A stretch of DNA of 21,464 nucleotides from Verrucomicrobiota bacterium (GTDB lineage Bacteria; Verrucomicrobiota; Verrucomicrobiia; Opitutales; Opitutaceae), in NCBI GenBank assembly GCA_023443455.1, contig JAEZUE010000046.1:1-21464 (forward strand), given 5' to 3'. Made by a program: the position numbers and the translations under genes. Positions 1 to 9,200 of this stretch are shown here, in pieces (positions within the stretch are counted from its first letter, which is position 1; every line of letters begins with the position of its first letter). The notes beneath the pieces are model-generated. The model saw only the letters and a list, made by a program, of their open reading frames with translations. It was not told the origin of the DNA and did no database searches.

Positions 1-576
1 TGGAAGGGCGCCGTGGTGGCCGGTCCGCTCACCGTCCCCGCCACCGGTAGCTGGGACTCCTTCGTGGACCTCGACGTGCCGGGTGTCGCGCTCTCCAGCG
101 GCACCGATGGGCTCCAGCTCGACTGCAACACCGGCGGGTTCGACGTGAACTGGCTCGAACTCGTGCCGGCCGGTGTCGCGCCGTATGTGACGTGGATCGC
201 AGGCCATTTCCCCGACGGCGTCGCGATGCAGACCGATCCCACGGCCGACCCCGACGGCGACGGGTTGAACAATATTCTCGAATACGGATTGGCCCGGCGC
301 CCCGACCTCGCGGAATCGCCGCTCGTGCCGACCTTCGTGACCGTGGGCGGCAACCGGCATGCCGCGCTCACCTTCAAACGCGCCGTCGGAGTCTCGGTGG
401 TCGCCGAGATCTCCGACGATCTCGTCGTCTGGAGCAGCGCACCGGCCGACCTCGTGCCGTTCGGCGCCGCGGAGCCCGACGGTGCGGGCCTTTTCGAAAC
501 CGTGACCTTCCGCAGCACCACGGCGCTCGCCGCGAAGCCGCGACAGTTCCTGCGTGTGCGGGTGACGGCGCCCTGA
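1..576 (+). CDS. C-terminal fragment of a secreted protein with a CBM6-like module and a verrucomicrobial-type C-terminal module (5' end outside window)
   Basis: Frame 1 is open from the first base, so the start lies upstream; 191 residues are visible. Residues ~1-55 resemble the last strands of a family 6 carbohydrate-binding module: a 'TGSWDSF' strand, then 'GTDGLQLDCN' and 'FDVNWLEL', matching the usual closing pattern of that beta-sandwich. Residues ~62-191 form a separate module with a calcium-binding-like DPDGDGLNN motif followed by LEYGL, then a beta-rich stretch with 'SDDLVVWSS' and a terminal RVRVTAP. The same module ends the next gene at 3698 with about nine substitutions in the last 83 residues. 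The missing N-terminal part is probably catalytic or glycan-binding, but this cannot be seen. The role of the shared C-terminus (secretion, surface retention) is inference; it is not a PEP-CTERM, since no hydrophobic helix or basic tail is present. Confidence 0.85.
   Translation, partial: WKGAVVAGPLTVPATGSWDSFVDLDVPGVALSSGTDGLQLDCNTGGFDVNWLELVPAGVAPYVTWIAGHFPDGVAMQTDPTADPDGDGLNNILEYGLARRPDLAESPLVPTFVTVGGNRHAALTFKRAVGVSVVAEISDDLVVWSSAPADLVPFGAAEPDGAGLFETVTFRSTTALAAKPRQFLRVRVTAP
184..576 (+). repeat. Copy 1 of a duplicated C-terminal module (partner at 3309-3698)
   Basis: This segment and 3309-3698 encode the same ~130-residue C-terminal module. They align end to end with one codon of length difference before the DPDGDG motif. 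Over the last 252 bases identity is roughly 85% by eye, and a 37-base exact match lies at 433-469 / 3555-3591. Many differences are synonymous third-position changes, which suggests a gene-family duplication under protein-level selection, or past gene conversion, rather than a very recent copy. Confidence 0.85.
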
Positions 577-595
577 TGCGGCGGTGCGCGCCGCA
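577..595 (+). terminator. GC hairpin directly after the stop codon, possible weak terminator or transcript-end stabiliser
   Basis: A perfect 7-bp stem (TGCGGCG at 577-583 with CGCCGCA at 589-595) encloses a 5-base loop and starts on the base right after the TGA. No T-tract follows, so it is not a classical intrinsic terminator. It sits in the 44-bp gap before the next gene and could instead protect the 3' end or attenuate read-through. Confidence 0.3.
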
Positions 596-620
596 GTCGG
601 CGCGGCGACCCAATGACTCT

Positions 621-3600
621 ATGAAAATGCGATACACCAAGACCATCCATACCCTCCTGGCTCCGACTGCGTTACGGGTTTTCGTCCGTGGCGGACTGCT
701 CGCGCTCGGATTGGCCGCCGGCTCCGCCTTCGCCGACACGCCCCCGCCGCCGGTCCTGCTCGACTACGACAACTTCTGGGCGGGCAACACCGGCGGCAAG
801 GGCGGGCATGGCCCCGAGGACAACACGATCAGCAACTTCGTGATCGATTTCGGCGTGCTCAACGCCTCGCAGTTGGACTGGCAGATGGCGCCGTACGCGC
901 CGCTGGTGGTCACCAAGAGCTATTGGGACGAAACCAACTGGGCCGACGGTGCCTACTTCCAGGGGCAGCGCGTCTCCAAGGGCGAGTTCTTCAACAAGAA
1001 CATGGTCTTCGACACGACGACCCGCAGCAGCGACGGCCTCACGGCGACCATCGCACACCCCCACGTCCTTGATACAGACCACAACCCGTGGGATCCGAAC
1101 ACCACACCGCAGCAGCGGCGCGACATCACCCAAAAGAACCTCGAGGACCAGGGCGTCCCGCTCACCGATTTTCAGGACAACCTGCCGTTCGTGGCGCTCG
1201 GCGACGGCCGCACGATCACGTCCGTCGTGTACCCGACCAGCGTCGCCTTCGACGCCGACGGCAACCTGTGGGTCGCCGACAACGGCCCCGACCAGAACTT
1301 CAAGATCTTCGATGTGCCCGCCACCGGCGCACCGGTGCTCAAGACCACCTTCGGCGAGACGGGCGGTGTCTTCGCCGGGCCGCGACGCGGGGCGTGGGGC
1401 GAGAAACGTTTCTGGGGCCTGCGCGGCGTCTGCTTCCCCGACAACGGCCAGATCATCGTCGGTTGCAGCGGCATTCCCGGCCAGATCCAGGGCGGCACCG
1501 ACATCCGCTGGTTCGACAGCTCCGACAGCTCGACGTTGGCCAATCGTCTCTCGACCGCCGCCATGACCGCGCAGGCGATCGGCACGTTCGTCCACGTGGC
1601 CGACTTCGACCCGGCCAGCAACGGCACGGAGCTCTACCATGCGGCGCTGCACTACACCATGGACTACTCGAAGCCCACGGACCAGGGCTGGAAGATCTCC
1701 GGTGTCTCCCTCGACCCGTTCCGGTTTCCGCAGGACCCCCGCTTGTCGATGCCGTTCGAGACCGCCTTCGTGCGCCGGATCGCCGGAAAGAAGTTTCTGT
1801 ACTGCACCAACATGTACAGCGGTTATCTCGGCATCTTCCGTTTCGAGGCGGACTCGGAGATCGCGATTCCGGCGGGGCTCATCTACCTCTACGGCAACGG
1901 TCAGGGCTCGGACTGGGGCCGGAGCGTCCGCCCCGACAACATCGAGGGCAACGTCATGTGGCTCGACAAGAACGGCAACGGCGCACCCGACACCGGCGAG
2001 TTCTCCGGCTTCCGGGTGCCCAATTCGTACTCGGAAGGATATGACTTCGATGCCGACGGCAACATCTGGATGGCTGGAGGCCAGGACAAGTACACGACGG
2101 CGTGGGGCCCCGGGATGGGCGGCCAATGGGTCATGCCGTGCCTGGGCCTCGATGCGAACGGTGTGCCGCAGTACGACGGCGCCACGGTCGAGCACCTGAG
2201 TGTCGGTGAGGAGGTGTTCCTGCCGGTTGACCACGAGATCTCCCGCAGCGCCACGCGCCTGCGCTACCTGCCGGAGACCGACACGCTGATCCTCGGCGTC
2301 GGTTTCGATCCGTACTACACGCGTCGCATCTACGTGATCGACGGCTACCGGCATTCGCCCACGCCGACCCGCCGCTGCGTGTTCGATGTCGGCTACGATC
2401 CTGCCGGCGCCTGGGCAATCCACCTCGACCAGGGCACGGCGTCGATGGTGCTCCCGATGACCTTCGCCGCCGACAACGACTACCTCTATGTCGTCTGTCT
2501 CGACATCGGGCCCGACGTGGGCGTGCGCGGCGAGGTCACCGTGTACAGCCTGCAGGACGGCCACAAGGTCGGCTGGATTGTCCCGAATGCGGATACGAAC
2601 TTCGCCTGCGCCGGCTCCGACCTAACGATCGGCGTGCAGGTGGCGGTCCAGGCCGACGGCACCCGCGTGATCTGCGTCGAGGACGACGGCAGCGGCAAGG
2701 TCATGGTCTATCGCTGGACGCCGCCCGCGCTCGGCTCCTATCCCAGCACCACGGGACCGGATGCCACCGGTCCGGTCATCGTCACCCCGCCGGAGCGGCT
2801 TTTCTACGCGCTCAACCACGGCGACCTCGACCTGTTCGTCGTCACCGTGGGCACGGACCTCCAGTACCAGTGGTACCATGACGACGTGGCGATTCCCGGG
2901 GCGACCGCTGCCGCGTTCCACAAGGCGAACGTCACCGAGGCGGATGCGGGGCGCTACACCGTGCGGGTGTACAACTCCACCGGCTCGGTCACCAGCTCGG
3001 CCGCGACCGTTTCGCTGGTCTATCCGCCCGTGATTGAGGTCGAACCGGAGGCGTTGACCTCCTTCCTGCCGGGCCAGGCCTTCAGCCTCTCCGTCACCGC
3101 CACCGGCGAAGATGTTCTGTCGTATCAATGGTACAAAGGCGGCGAGGCGATCCCGGGTGCGAACGCGTCCACCTACACCGTGGAGACCGCGACGGTTGCC
3201 GATGCCGGCACCTACAGCGTGGTGGTGCAGAACCGGAGCAACCTCACGGCCTCCATCGTGGGCAGCGCCACCAGTTCCCCGGCGGTGGTGCAGGTGGCTC
3301 CGACGTCGTATGCGGAGTGGATCCTCGGCTATTTTCCGGATGCCGGCGGCAGCATCGGCGCGCTGGCCGATCCCGACGGCGACGGCCTGAACAACCTTCT
3401 CGAATACGGTCTCGGCCGCGCCCCGAACCTGCGCGAAGCGGCCCTGGTACCGACCTTCGTGACCGTGGGCGGCAACCGGTATGCGGCGCTCACGTTCGAG
3501 CGGGCCACCGGCGTGTCGGTCGTGGCGGAGATCTCCGACGATCTGGTCTCGTGGAGCAGCGCACCGGCCGACCTCGTGCCGTTCGGCGAGGCGGTTCCGG

Positions 3601-3698
3601 ATGCCTCGGGCCTGTTCGAGACGGTGACCTTCCGCAGCACGGCGGCGCTCGCGGCGAAGCCGCGGCAGTTCCTGCGCGTGCGCGTGACGGCCCCCTGA
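621..3698 (+). CDS. Secreted beta-propeller-like protein with two Ig-like domains and a shared C-terminal module; function unknown
   Basis: The start at ATG 621 (1025 residues) is chosen because it opens a good signal peptide: basic MKMRYTK, a hydrophobic stretch around GGLLALGLAAG, and an 'SAFA' cleavage site before residue 40. The frame is open further upstream but would run into the preceding gene. Residues ~200-700 contain repeated 'FDADGNLWVAD'-type strands (near 210 and again at 'FDADGNIWMAG'), typical of NHL/SMP-30-like propellers. Ig-like domains lie at ~717-797 and ~800-893, both with a 'YQWY' core strand and 'ADAGxYxVxVxN'. The tail at ~895-1025 carries DPDGDGLNN (from residue 917) and matches the end of the upstream gene. 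No catalytic motif is recognised. Neighbouring hydrolases suggest a surface glycan-binding protein or an uncharacterised lyase/hydrolase, but this is inference. Confidence 0.85.
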   Translation: MKMRYTKTIHTLLAPTALRVFVRGGLLALGLAAGSAFADTPPPPVLLDYDNFWAGNTGGKGGHGPEDNTISNFVIDFGVLNASQLDWQMAPYAPLVVTKSYWDETNWADGAYFQGQRVSKGEFFNKNMVFDTTTRSSDGLTATIAHPHVLDTDHNPWDPNTTPQQRRDITQKNLEDQGVPLTDFQDNLPFVALGDGRTITSVVYPTSVAFDADGNLWVADNGPDQNFKIFDVPATGAPVLKTTFGETGGVFAGPRRGAWGEKRFWGLRGVCFPDNGQIIVGCSGIPGQIQGGTDIRWFDSSDSSTLANRLSTAAMTAQAIGTFVHVADFDPASNGTELYHAALHYTMDYSKPTDQGWKISGVSLDPFRFPQDPRLSMPFETAFVRRIAGKKFLYCTNMYSGYLGIFRFEADSEIAIPAGLIYLYGNGQGSDWGRSVRPDNIEGNVMWLDKNGNGAPDTGEFSGFRVPNSYSEGYDFDADGNIWMAGGQDKYTTAWGPGMGGQWVMPCLGLDANGVPQYDGATVEHLSVGEEVFLPVDHEISRSATRLRYLPETDTLILGVGFDPYYTRRIYVIDGYRHSPTPTRRCVFDVGYDPAGAWAIHLDQGTASMVLPMTFAADNDYLYVVCLDIGPDVGVRGEVTVYSLQDGHKVGWIVPNADTNFACAGSDLTIGVQVAVQADGTRVICVEDDGSGKVMVYRWTPPALGSYPSTTGPDATGPVIVTPPERLFYALNHGDLDLFVVTVGTDLQYQWYHDDVAIPGATAAAFHKANVTEADAGRYTVRVYNSTGSVTSSAATVSLVYPPVIEVEPEALTSFLPGQAFSLSVTATGEDVLSYQWYKGGEAIPGANASTYTVETATVADAGTYSVVVQNRSNLTASIVGSATSSPAVVQVAPTSYAEWILGYFPDAGGSIGALADPDGDGLNNLLEYGLGRAPNLREAALVPTFVTVGGNRYAALTFERATGVSVVAEISDDLVSWSSAPADLVPFGEAVPDASGLFETVTFRSTAALAAKPRQFLRVRVTAP
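3309..3698 (+). repeat. Copy 2 of the duplicated C-terminal module
   Basis: Partner of 184-576; see that entry for the comparison. The encoded DPDGDG loop has Asp at residues 917, 919 and 921 of the host protein, in the spacing of a thrombospondin-type-3 or EF-hand-like calcium loop. Confidence 0.85.
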
Positions 3699-3726
3699 GT
3701 GTTCCTCGGCGGCGCCTCGACCGGAG

Positions 3727-3746
3727 GGGCGTCGCTCGCGACGCCC
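3727..3746 (+). terminator. Strong GC hairpin 28 bp after the propeller gene, candidate terminator
   Basis: A perfect 8-bp stem (GGGCGTCG at 3727-3734, CGACGCCC at 3739-3746) encloses a 4-base loop. No T-run follows. It separates the two genes with the shared C-terminal module from the hydrolase cluster, which makes it a reasonable transcription boundary. The rest of the 188-bp gap (3699-3886) shows no further feature I can support: no Shine-Dalgarno sequence, and the TTGACT near 3864 is too close to the next start to serve it as a -35 box. Confidence 0.35.
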
Positions 3747-3886
3747 GGCTTGCGCGCCCGGCCCGCGCCGTCGGTCGGGCCTTCTGCCGGCGGCCGGACG
3801 CCATTGGCCGTGCGGCAATTCCTACTTTCGGAGGCTTGCCGCCCGCGGGTGCAGGCCCTGCGCTTTGACTTTTACTCCGCATCCCC

Positions 3887-5980
3887 ATGCCTCCCCGCCC
3901 AATGATTACCCTCGCGCTCCTGGCCCTGGCCGGAGGCGTCCTGTTCGCCGATCCTGCACCCACCGCGCCCCGCACCACGTGGCTCGCCGACAACGGCAAC
4001 GGCACCTACACGAATCCGCTCTTCTACGACGAGTTTTCCGACCCCGACATCATCCGCGTCGGCGACGACTACTATATGACCGGCACGACCATGCACACGA
4101 TGCCGGGTCTGCCGTTGCTGCGCTCCCGCGACCTCGTGAACTGGGAGCTCATGTCCTACGCGCTGTCGGAGCTCGACCTCGGGCCGGAGTATCGGCTGCA
4201 GGGCGGGGAGCGCTATGGGCAGGGGATCTGGGCGCCGAGTCTGCGTTACCACGACGGCACCTTCTACCTCTTCTCCAACGTCAACCGCGAGAAGACCCAG
4301 ATCTTCCGCGCCACCGACCCCGCCGGCCCGTGGACCCATTCGGAACTCGGCAGCTCGTTGCACGATCTATCGGTGCTTTTCGACGACGACGGCAGGATCT
4401 ACGCCGTCTGGGGCTACAACGATGTGATGTTCGCCGAGCTCAAGCCCGACCTCAGCGACATCATCCCGGAGACGAAGCGCGTGCTGATCCCCGCCGGCAG
4501 CGGGATGGGGGAGGGCTCGCACTTCATCAAGGTCGACGGTCGCTACTACATCTTCAGCACCAACTACGACCCGATGCTCTATCAGGTCGTCGCGCGGGCC
4601 GACCGGCCCGAAGGCCCCTACGAGATCGCCACCACCAGCGCGGGCGAGAGCTTCGGCGTCGGTGCCGGATACCGGCTGCAGGGCATGGGCCGCGCGCCGG
4701 GCATCGAGCTGGTGCCGCCGAGCCGCAACAGCATCGCCGGCCTGCCCCTGCACCAGGGCGGGATCGTGCAGACCCAGTCGGGCGAGTGGTGGGGCGTGTC
4801 GATGATGGACCACAACTCCGTCGGCCGGCTCACCTGCCTGTCTCCGGTCACGTGGAAGGACGGTTGGCCGCTCTTCGGTCTGCCGGGCAACCTCACGCGC
4901 TCGCCGCTCACCTGGGTGAAGCCGGCCACCGGCTTCGACTCCGCGCCGCGCGCCGTCTTCGCGCGCAACGACGATTTCTCCGGCCCCGCGCTCCAGCCGG
5001 TCTGGCAATGGAACCACGTGCCCGAGCACGCGAAGTGGTCGCTCACCGAGCGCCGCGGTGCGCTGCGATTGCACTCGCTGCCCGCGCCGGATTTCTGGAC
5101 CGCCCGCAACTCGCTCACCCAACGCGCGGTCGGCCCCACCTCGGCCGCCACCGTCGAGCTCGACCTCGCCGGCCTGCGGGCGGGCGACACCGCCGGCCTC
5201 GCGTTGTTGAACCGTCCCTACGCCTGGATCGGCGTGCGGCGCTCCGCCGCCGGCGACGAACTCGTGTGGTTCGACCAGACCCGCGGCGAGACGAAGGCGC
5301 TCGCGCTCACCGTCTCGCACCTGTGGTTGCGCGCCCACTGCGAGTTCGACACCGACGAGGGCACCTTCAGCTACAGCCTCGACGGGAAAACCTTCCGGCC
5401 CTTCGGTGCCACGCTGATCATGCCGTACCAGTTGAAGACCTTCCAGGGCGTGCGCTTCGCGCTGTTCAACTTCAACACCACCGGGGCCGAGGGCGGCTTC
5501 GCCGACTTCGACAACTTCGTCCTCGACGAGCCCCGCGCCAATCCCGGCGCGGCGGCGATCCCGCTCGGCAAGGTCGTCACGCTCACCTCGCAGCTCGATG
5601 GCCAGACGCTCTCCGTCTGGAACGGCCTGCTGCGCGCGGGCCGCGGTTCGGCGCCGATGTGGAAGACCGACCGCTTCCGCGTGCTCGATCGCGGCCGGGG
5701 CCGCATCGCCCTCGAGGCGGTCGACGGCAGCGGCTTCGTCACCGTGACCGGGGTGGGGGAGCCCGGCGATCTGAAGTTGCTCAAGCATGACGCCGGCGAC
5801 GCCGCGACCTTCCAATGGACGCGCACCGAGGCCGGCGACGTGATGCTGCTCTCGTTGGTCACGGGCCGCTACGTGATGGTCGAGCCGTGGGCCAACGGGA
5901 TCACCTCCGCGCAGGCCCGCGGCATTGCCCCCGACCGCAAGAACGGCGCGAGCTTCCTCTGCACCGAGGTCGCGCCTTGA
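3887..5980 (+). CDS. Secreted GH43 (subfamily 12-like) beta-xylosidase/alpha-L-arabinofuranosidase with lectin-like and beta-trefoil C-terminal domains
   Basis: Predicted to release arabinofuranose or xylose from side chains or oligosaccharides outside the cytoplasm. ATG 3887 (697 residues) is preferred over ATG 3902 because it keeps an Arg before the hydrophobic core of the signal peptide (ending near FADP). Residues ~40-345 are the GH43 five-bladed propeller. The inverting triad is visible: base D52 in 'FSDPDI', pKa-modulating D160 in 'LHDLSVLFDDDG', and acid E209 in 'GEGSHF'. Residues ~362-548 form a concanavalin-like sandwich (the GH43 C2 type) from 'DDFSG' to 'DNFVLDEP'. Residues ~558-697 look like a fascin/ricin-type beta-trefoil ('VTLTSQLDGQTLSV', 'GSGFVTV', 'GRYVMV'), an extra module that most relatives lack. 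Arabinosidase versus xylosidase cannot be decided from sequence; some GH43_12 enzymes act on arabinosylated xyloglucan. Confidence 0.9.
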   Translation: MPPRPMITLALLALAGGVLFADPAPTAPRTTWLADNGNGTYTNPLFYDEFSDPDIIRVGDDYYMTGTTMHTMPGLPLLRSRDLVNWELMSYALSELDLGPEYRLQGGERYGQGIWAPSLRYHDGTFYLFSNVNREKTQIFRATDPAGPWTHSELGSSLHDLSVLFDDDGRIYAVWGYNDVMFAELKPDLSDIIPETKRVLIPAGSGMGEGSHFIKVDGRYYIFSTNYDPMLYQVVARADRPEGPYEIATTSAGESFGVGAGYRLQGMGRAPGIELVPPSRNSIAGLPLHQGGIVQTQSGEWWGVSMMDHNSVGRLTCLSPVTWKDGWPLFGLPGNLTRSPLTWVKPATGFDSAPRAVFARNDDFSGPALQPVWQWNHVPEHAKWSLTERRGALRLHSLPAPDFWTARNSLTQRAVGPTSAATVELDLAGLRAGDTAGLALLNRPYAWIGVRRSAAGDELVWFDQTRGETKALALTVSHLWLRAHCEFDTDEGTFSYSLDGKTFRPFGATLIMPYQLKTFQGVRFALFNFNTTGAEGGFADFDNFVLDEPRANPGAAAIPLGKVVTLTSQLDGQTLSVWNGLLRAGRGSAPMWKTDRFRVLDRGRGRIALEAVDGSGFVTVTGVGEPGDLKLLKHDAGDAATFQWTRTEAGDVMLLSLVTGRYVMVEPWANGITSAQARGIAPDRKNGASFLCTEVAP

Positions 5981-5995
5981 TCGGCTGATCGACAT

Positions 5996-6180
5996 GTAGG
6001 TCCAGTCTCCGACTGGACCCCGGCCGATATCGCAGTTCTCCGACAATATCGATCATCACCGGCACGGAGGCCGGCGCCACGCTCAATCCGGTTCACCTCG
6101 TCGTGGCGCAGGCGTCTCTGCCTGCTATTCCGATCTTCGCCGGCTCCCCGACCAACTGGACCGGTCAAAGACCGGTCCTA
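5996..6180 (+). repeat. Intergenic hairpin-rich interspersed repeat, copy A
   Basis: This region fills most of the 232-bp gap between the GH43 and GH3-GH43 genes. It contains a perfect 9-bp hairpin at 5999-6019 (3-base loop), a 6-bp hairpin at 6108-6125 and another perfect 9-bp hairpin at 6158-6178 (3-base loop). The segments GTAGGTCCAGT, GTGGCGCAGGCGT..CTGCCTGC, CGCCGGCTCCC and CCGGTC...GACCGG recur in the same order at 12218-12350. A GTAGG start followed by palindromes resembles the REP-like repeats scattered through many bacterial genomes. The closing hairpin could also work as a transcript-end structure. It is not coding. Confidence 0.7.
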
Positions 6181-6212
6181 CTTACCGGCAGTTAAGCCCT
6201 CCCCCTTCCCCT

Positions 6213-9200
6213 ATGTTCGTCACCCTTCGCTTCTCCCGCGCTCTCGCCCTCGCGCTCGGCCTCTCGGCTGCGGCGCTCGTGGCGCAGAACTCCACCCCGC
6301 CATATCTCGATCCGACCCGGCCCCAGGCCGAACGCGTCGACGACCTGATCTCGCGCCTGACGCTCGAGGAAAAGGTCTCGATGATGAGCAACACCACGCC
6401 GGGCATTCCCCGCCTCGGCATCCCGAAGTACAACTGGTGGAGCGAGGCCCTCCACGGCGTCGCCAACGCCGGCCACGCCACGGTGTTCCCGCAGGCGATC
6501 GGTCTGGCCGCGATGTGGAACGAGTCCTTGCAGCACGAGATCGCGCAGACCATCGGCGTCGAGGGCCGCGCGAAGTTCAACGGCTACAAGGGCACCCCCG
6601 ACGAGGGCCTGATCTTCCGCGGGCTCACGTTCTGGTCGCCCAACGTGAACATCTTCCGCGATCCGCGGTGGGGCCGGGGGCAGGAAACCTACGGCGAGGA
6701 TCCCTTCCTCACCTCCCGCCTCGGCGTCGCCTTCGTGCGCGGGCTGCAGGGCGACCATCCCGACTATCTCGTCGCGGCGGCGTGCGCGAAGCACTTCGCC
6801 GTGCACAGCGGGCCCGAGCCGCTGCGCCACATCTTCGACGCCACGCCGACCCCGGCCGATCTGCACGAGACGTACCTGCCGGCGTTCGAGGCGCTGGTGC
6901 GCGAGGCCCGTGTCGAGATCGTGATGACGGCCTACAACGCGCTCAACGGCGTGCCCTGCTCGGTGCATCCTTTCCTCTACCAATCGCTCCGGGACTGGGG
7001 CTTCGACGGCCACGTGACCTCCGACTGCGGCTCGGTTTCCGACCTCAGCCGCACCTACAAATGGGCGCCCGACGATGCCGCCGCCGAGGCGCTGACCGTG
7101 CGCGCCGGCATGAACGTGCGCTGCGGTTTCGAGCCGCCCTCGCTGGTCGACGCCGTGCAGCGCGGCCTCGTGTCGGAACAGGAGGTCGACCAACGCCTCC
7201 ACGATCTCCTGCGCACGCTGTTCCGTCTCGGGATCTTCGATCCGGCGGACCGGGTGCCGTTCAACAAGATCGCCCCGACCGAGAACGACACCCCGGCCCA
7301 CGGTGCGCTCGCGCTGCGCGCCGCCCGCGAGTCGCTCGTCCTGCTCAAGAACGACGGTCTGCTGCCGCTGAACCCGCAGGCCCTGCGCCGCGTCGCGGTC
7401 ATCGGGCCCAACGCCACCTCGACCGCGGTGTTGGTCGGCAACTACAACGGCGAGCCGTCCGCCCCGGTCACGCTGCTGGCCGGTCTCAAGGCCGCGCTCG
7501 AGCCGGCCGGCGTGACGGTGGACTACGCCCACGGCTGCGACTACGCGACCCGGCCCGACTCCTGGCGCCTGATCCCGCAGCCGTGGTTCCAGGGCGAGTA
7601 CTTCGCCAACCGCGAACTGCAGGGCGAGCCGGTGGCCCGCGACTATGACCGGCCTCTGTGCATCTCCTGCCGGGCCGCCAAACCCGCGAAGACCCTTCCT
7701 GCCGGCGTGCCCGAGAAGGATGTCTCCGTGCGCTGGAAGGGCGACCTGCAGACGACCCTCGCTGGGGAGTACCGGTTCCGCGTCCGCGGTCGCGGCGGCT
7801 TCCGCCTTCTGCTCGACGGCAAGGTGATCATCGACGCGTGGGCTCCGGCAACCGGCGAACCGGCGGCCGAGCGCGTCGCCATTGGCGCGGCGGTTCTGCC
7901 GGAGAATTCCAACCTGCCGATTCGGCTCGAATATGTGCAGGGCGACGGTCCGCTCCAGGTCGCGCTCGAGTGGATCACCCCCGCGGCCGACGCTCCTGAG
8001 TCGGAAGCGCTGGAGCTCGCCCAGCAGGCCGACGTGATCGTCTACGCGGGCGGCATCTCCGCCCAGCTCGAGGGCGAGGAGATGGAGGTCGACTACGACG
8101 GTTTCGTCGGCGGCGACCGCCTCCGTATCGAGTTGCCGGAGTTGCAGCAGCGCCTGCTCGAAAAACTCCGCGCCACGGGCAAGCCGCTCGTGTTCGTCAA
8201 TTTCTCCGGCAGCGCCGTCGCGATGCCTTGGGCCGACCAGAACCTGAACGCGATCGTGCAGGCGTGGTATCCCGGCCAGGCCGGCGGCACCGCGATCGCC
8301 GACGTGTTGCTCGGGGCGTACAACCCCGCCGGGCGCCTCCCGCTCACCTTCTATTGCGCGACCGAGGACCTGCCGGACTTCAACGACTACGCGATGACCG
8401 GCCGCACCTACCGCTACTTCGCCGGCGAGCCGCTCTACGCGTTCGGTCACGGCCTGAGCTACACCCGTTTCGAGTATCTCGGCGTGCGGGCCGACCGCTT
8501 GGCCGACGGCGGAGTCGAGGTCGCGGTGGAGCTGCGCAACACGGGCAAGCGCGACGGCGACGAGGTCGTGCAGCTCTACGCGGTGCCGCCCGCCGGTGTG
8601 CGCCCCGACGAGCGCCAATCGCTCTGCGGCTTCCAGCGGGTGCATCTTGCCGCCGGCGAGACCCAGGTGGTGAAGATCGTCGTGCCGGAGACCGCCCTGC
8701 GGCGTTGGGACGAGGCGGAGCAGAAGTCCGTCGTGCCCGACGGCGAGTGGTTGCTCCACGTCGGCGCGTCCTCGGCCGACATCCGGTTGGCGACGGCGTT
8801 CGTGGTCGGCGATGCCGCGGCGCTCCGCGCGCGGGCCGGTTCGAATCCGCTCTTTCGCGACGCGTTCACCGCCGACCCGGCTCCGCTGGTGGTGGGCGAC
8901 ACGCTCTACCTCTACGTGGGCCACGACGAGGCGACCGGAAAGCAGATGTTCAACATCACCGAGTGGCTCTGCTACTCGACGAAGGACCTGCGCCAGTGGA
9001 CCGCGCACGGCTCGGTGTTGAAGCCGACCGACTTCTCCTGGGCCACGGGCGAGGCGTGGGCGTCGCAGGTCGTCGAGAAGGACGGCAAGTTCTACTTCTA
9101 CACCACGGTGCAGCACGGAGAGCCCCATGTCGGCAAGTCGATCGGCGTGGCCGTGGGCGACAGCCCGCTCGGGCCGTTCACGGATGCGCGCGGCACCGCG

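Noticed and set aside
192..620. Upstream extension of the propeller protein reading frame into the first gene
   Set aside because: The extension is Arg-rich out-of-frame translation of the CBM6/C-terminal gene; a proper signal peptide starts at 621.
3862..3886. TTGACT as a possible -35 box for the GH43 gene
   Set aside because: It lies only about 20 bases before the start codon with no -10-like sequence, so it cannot drive that gene in the usual way.
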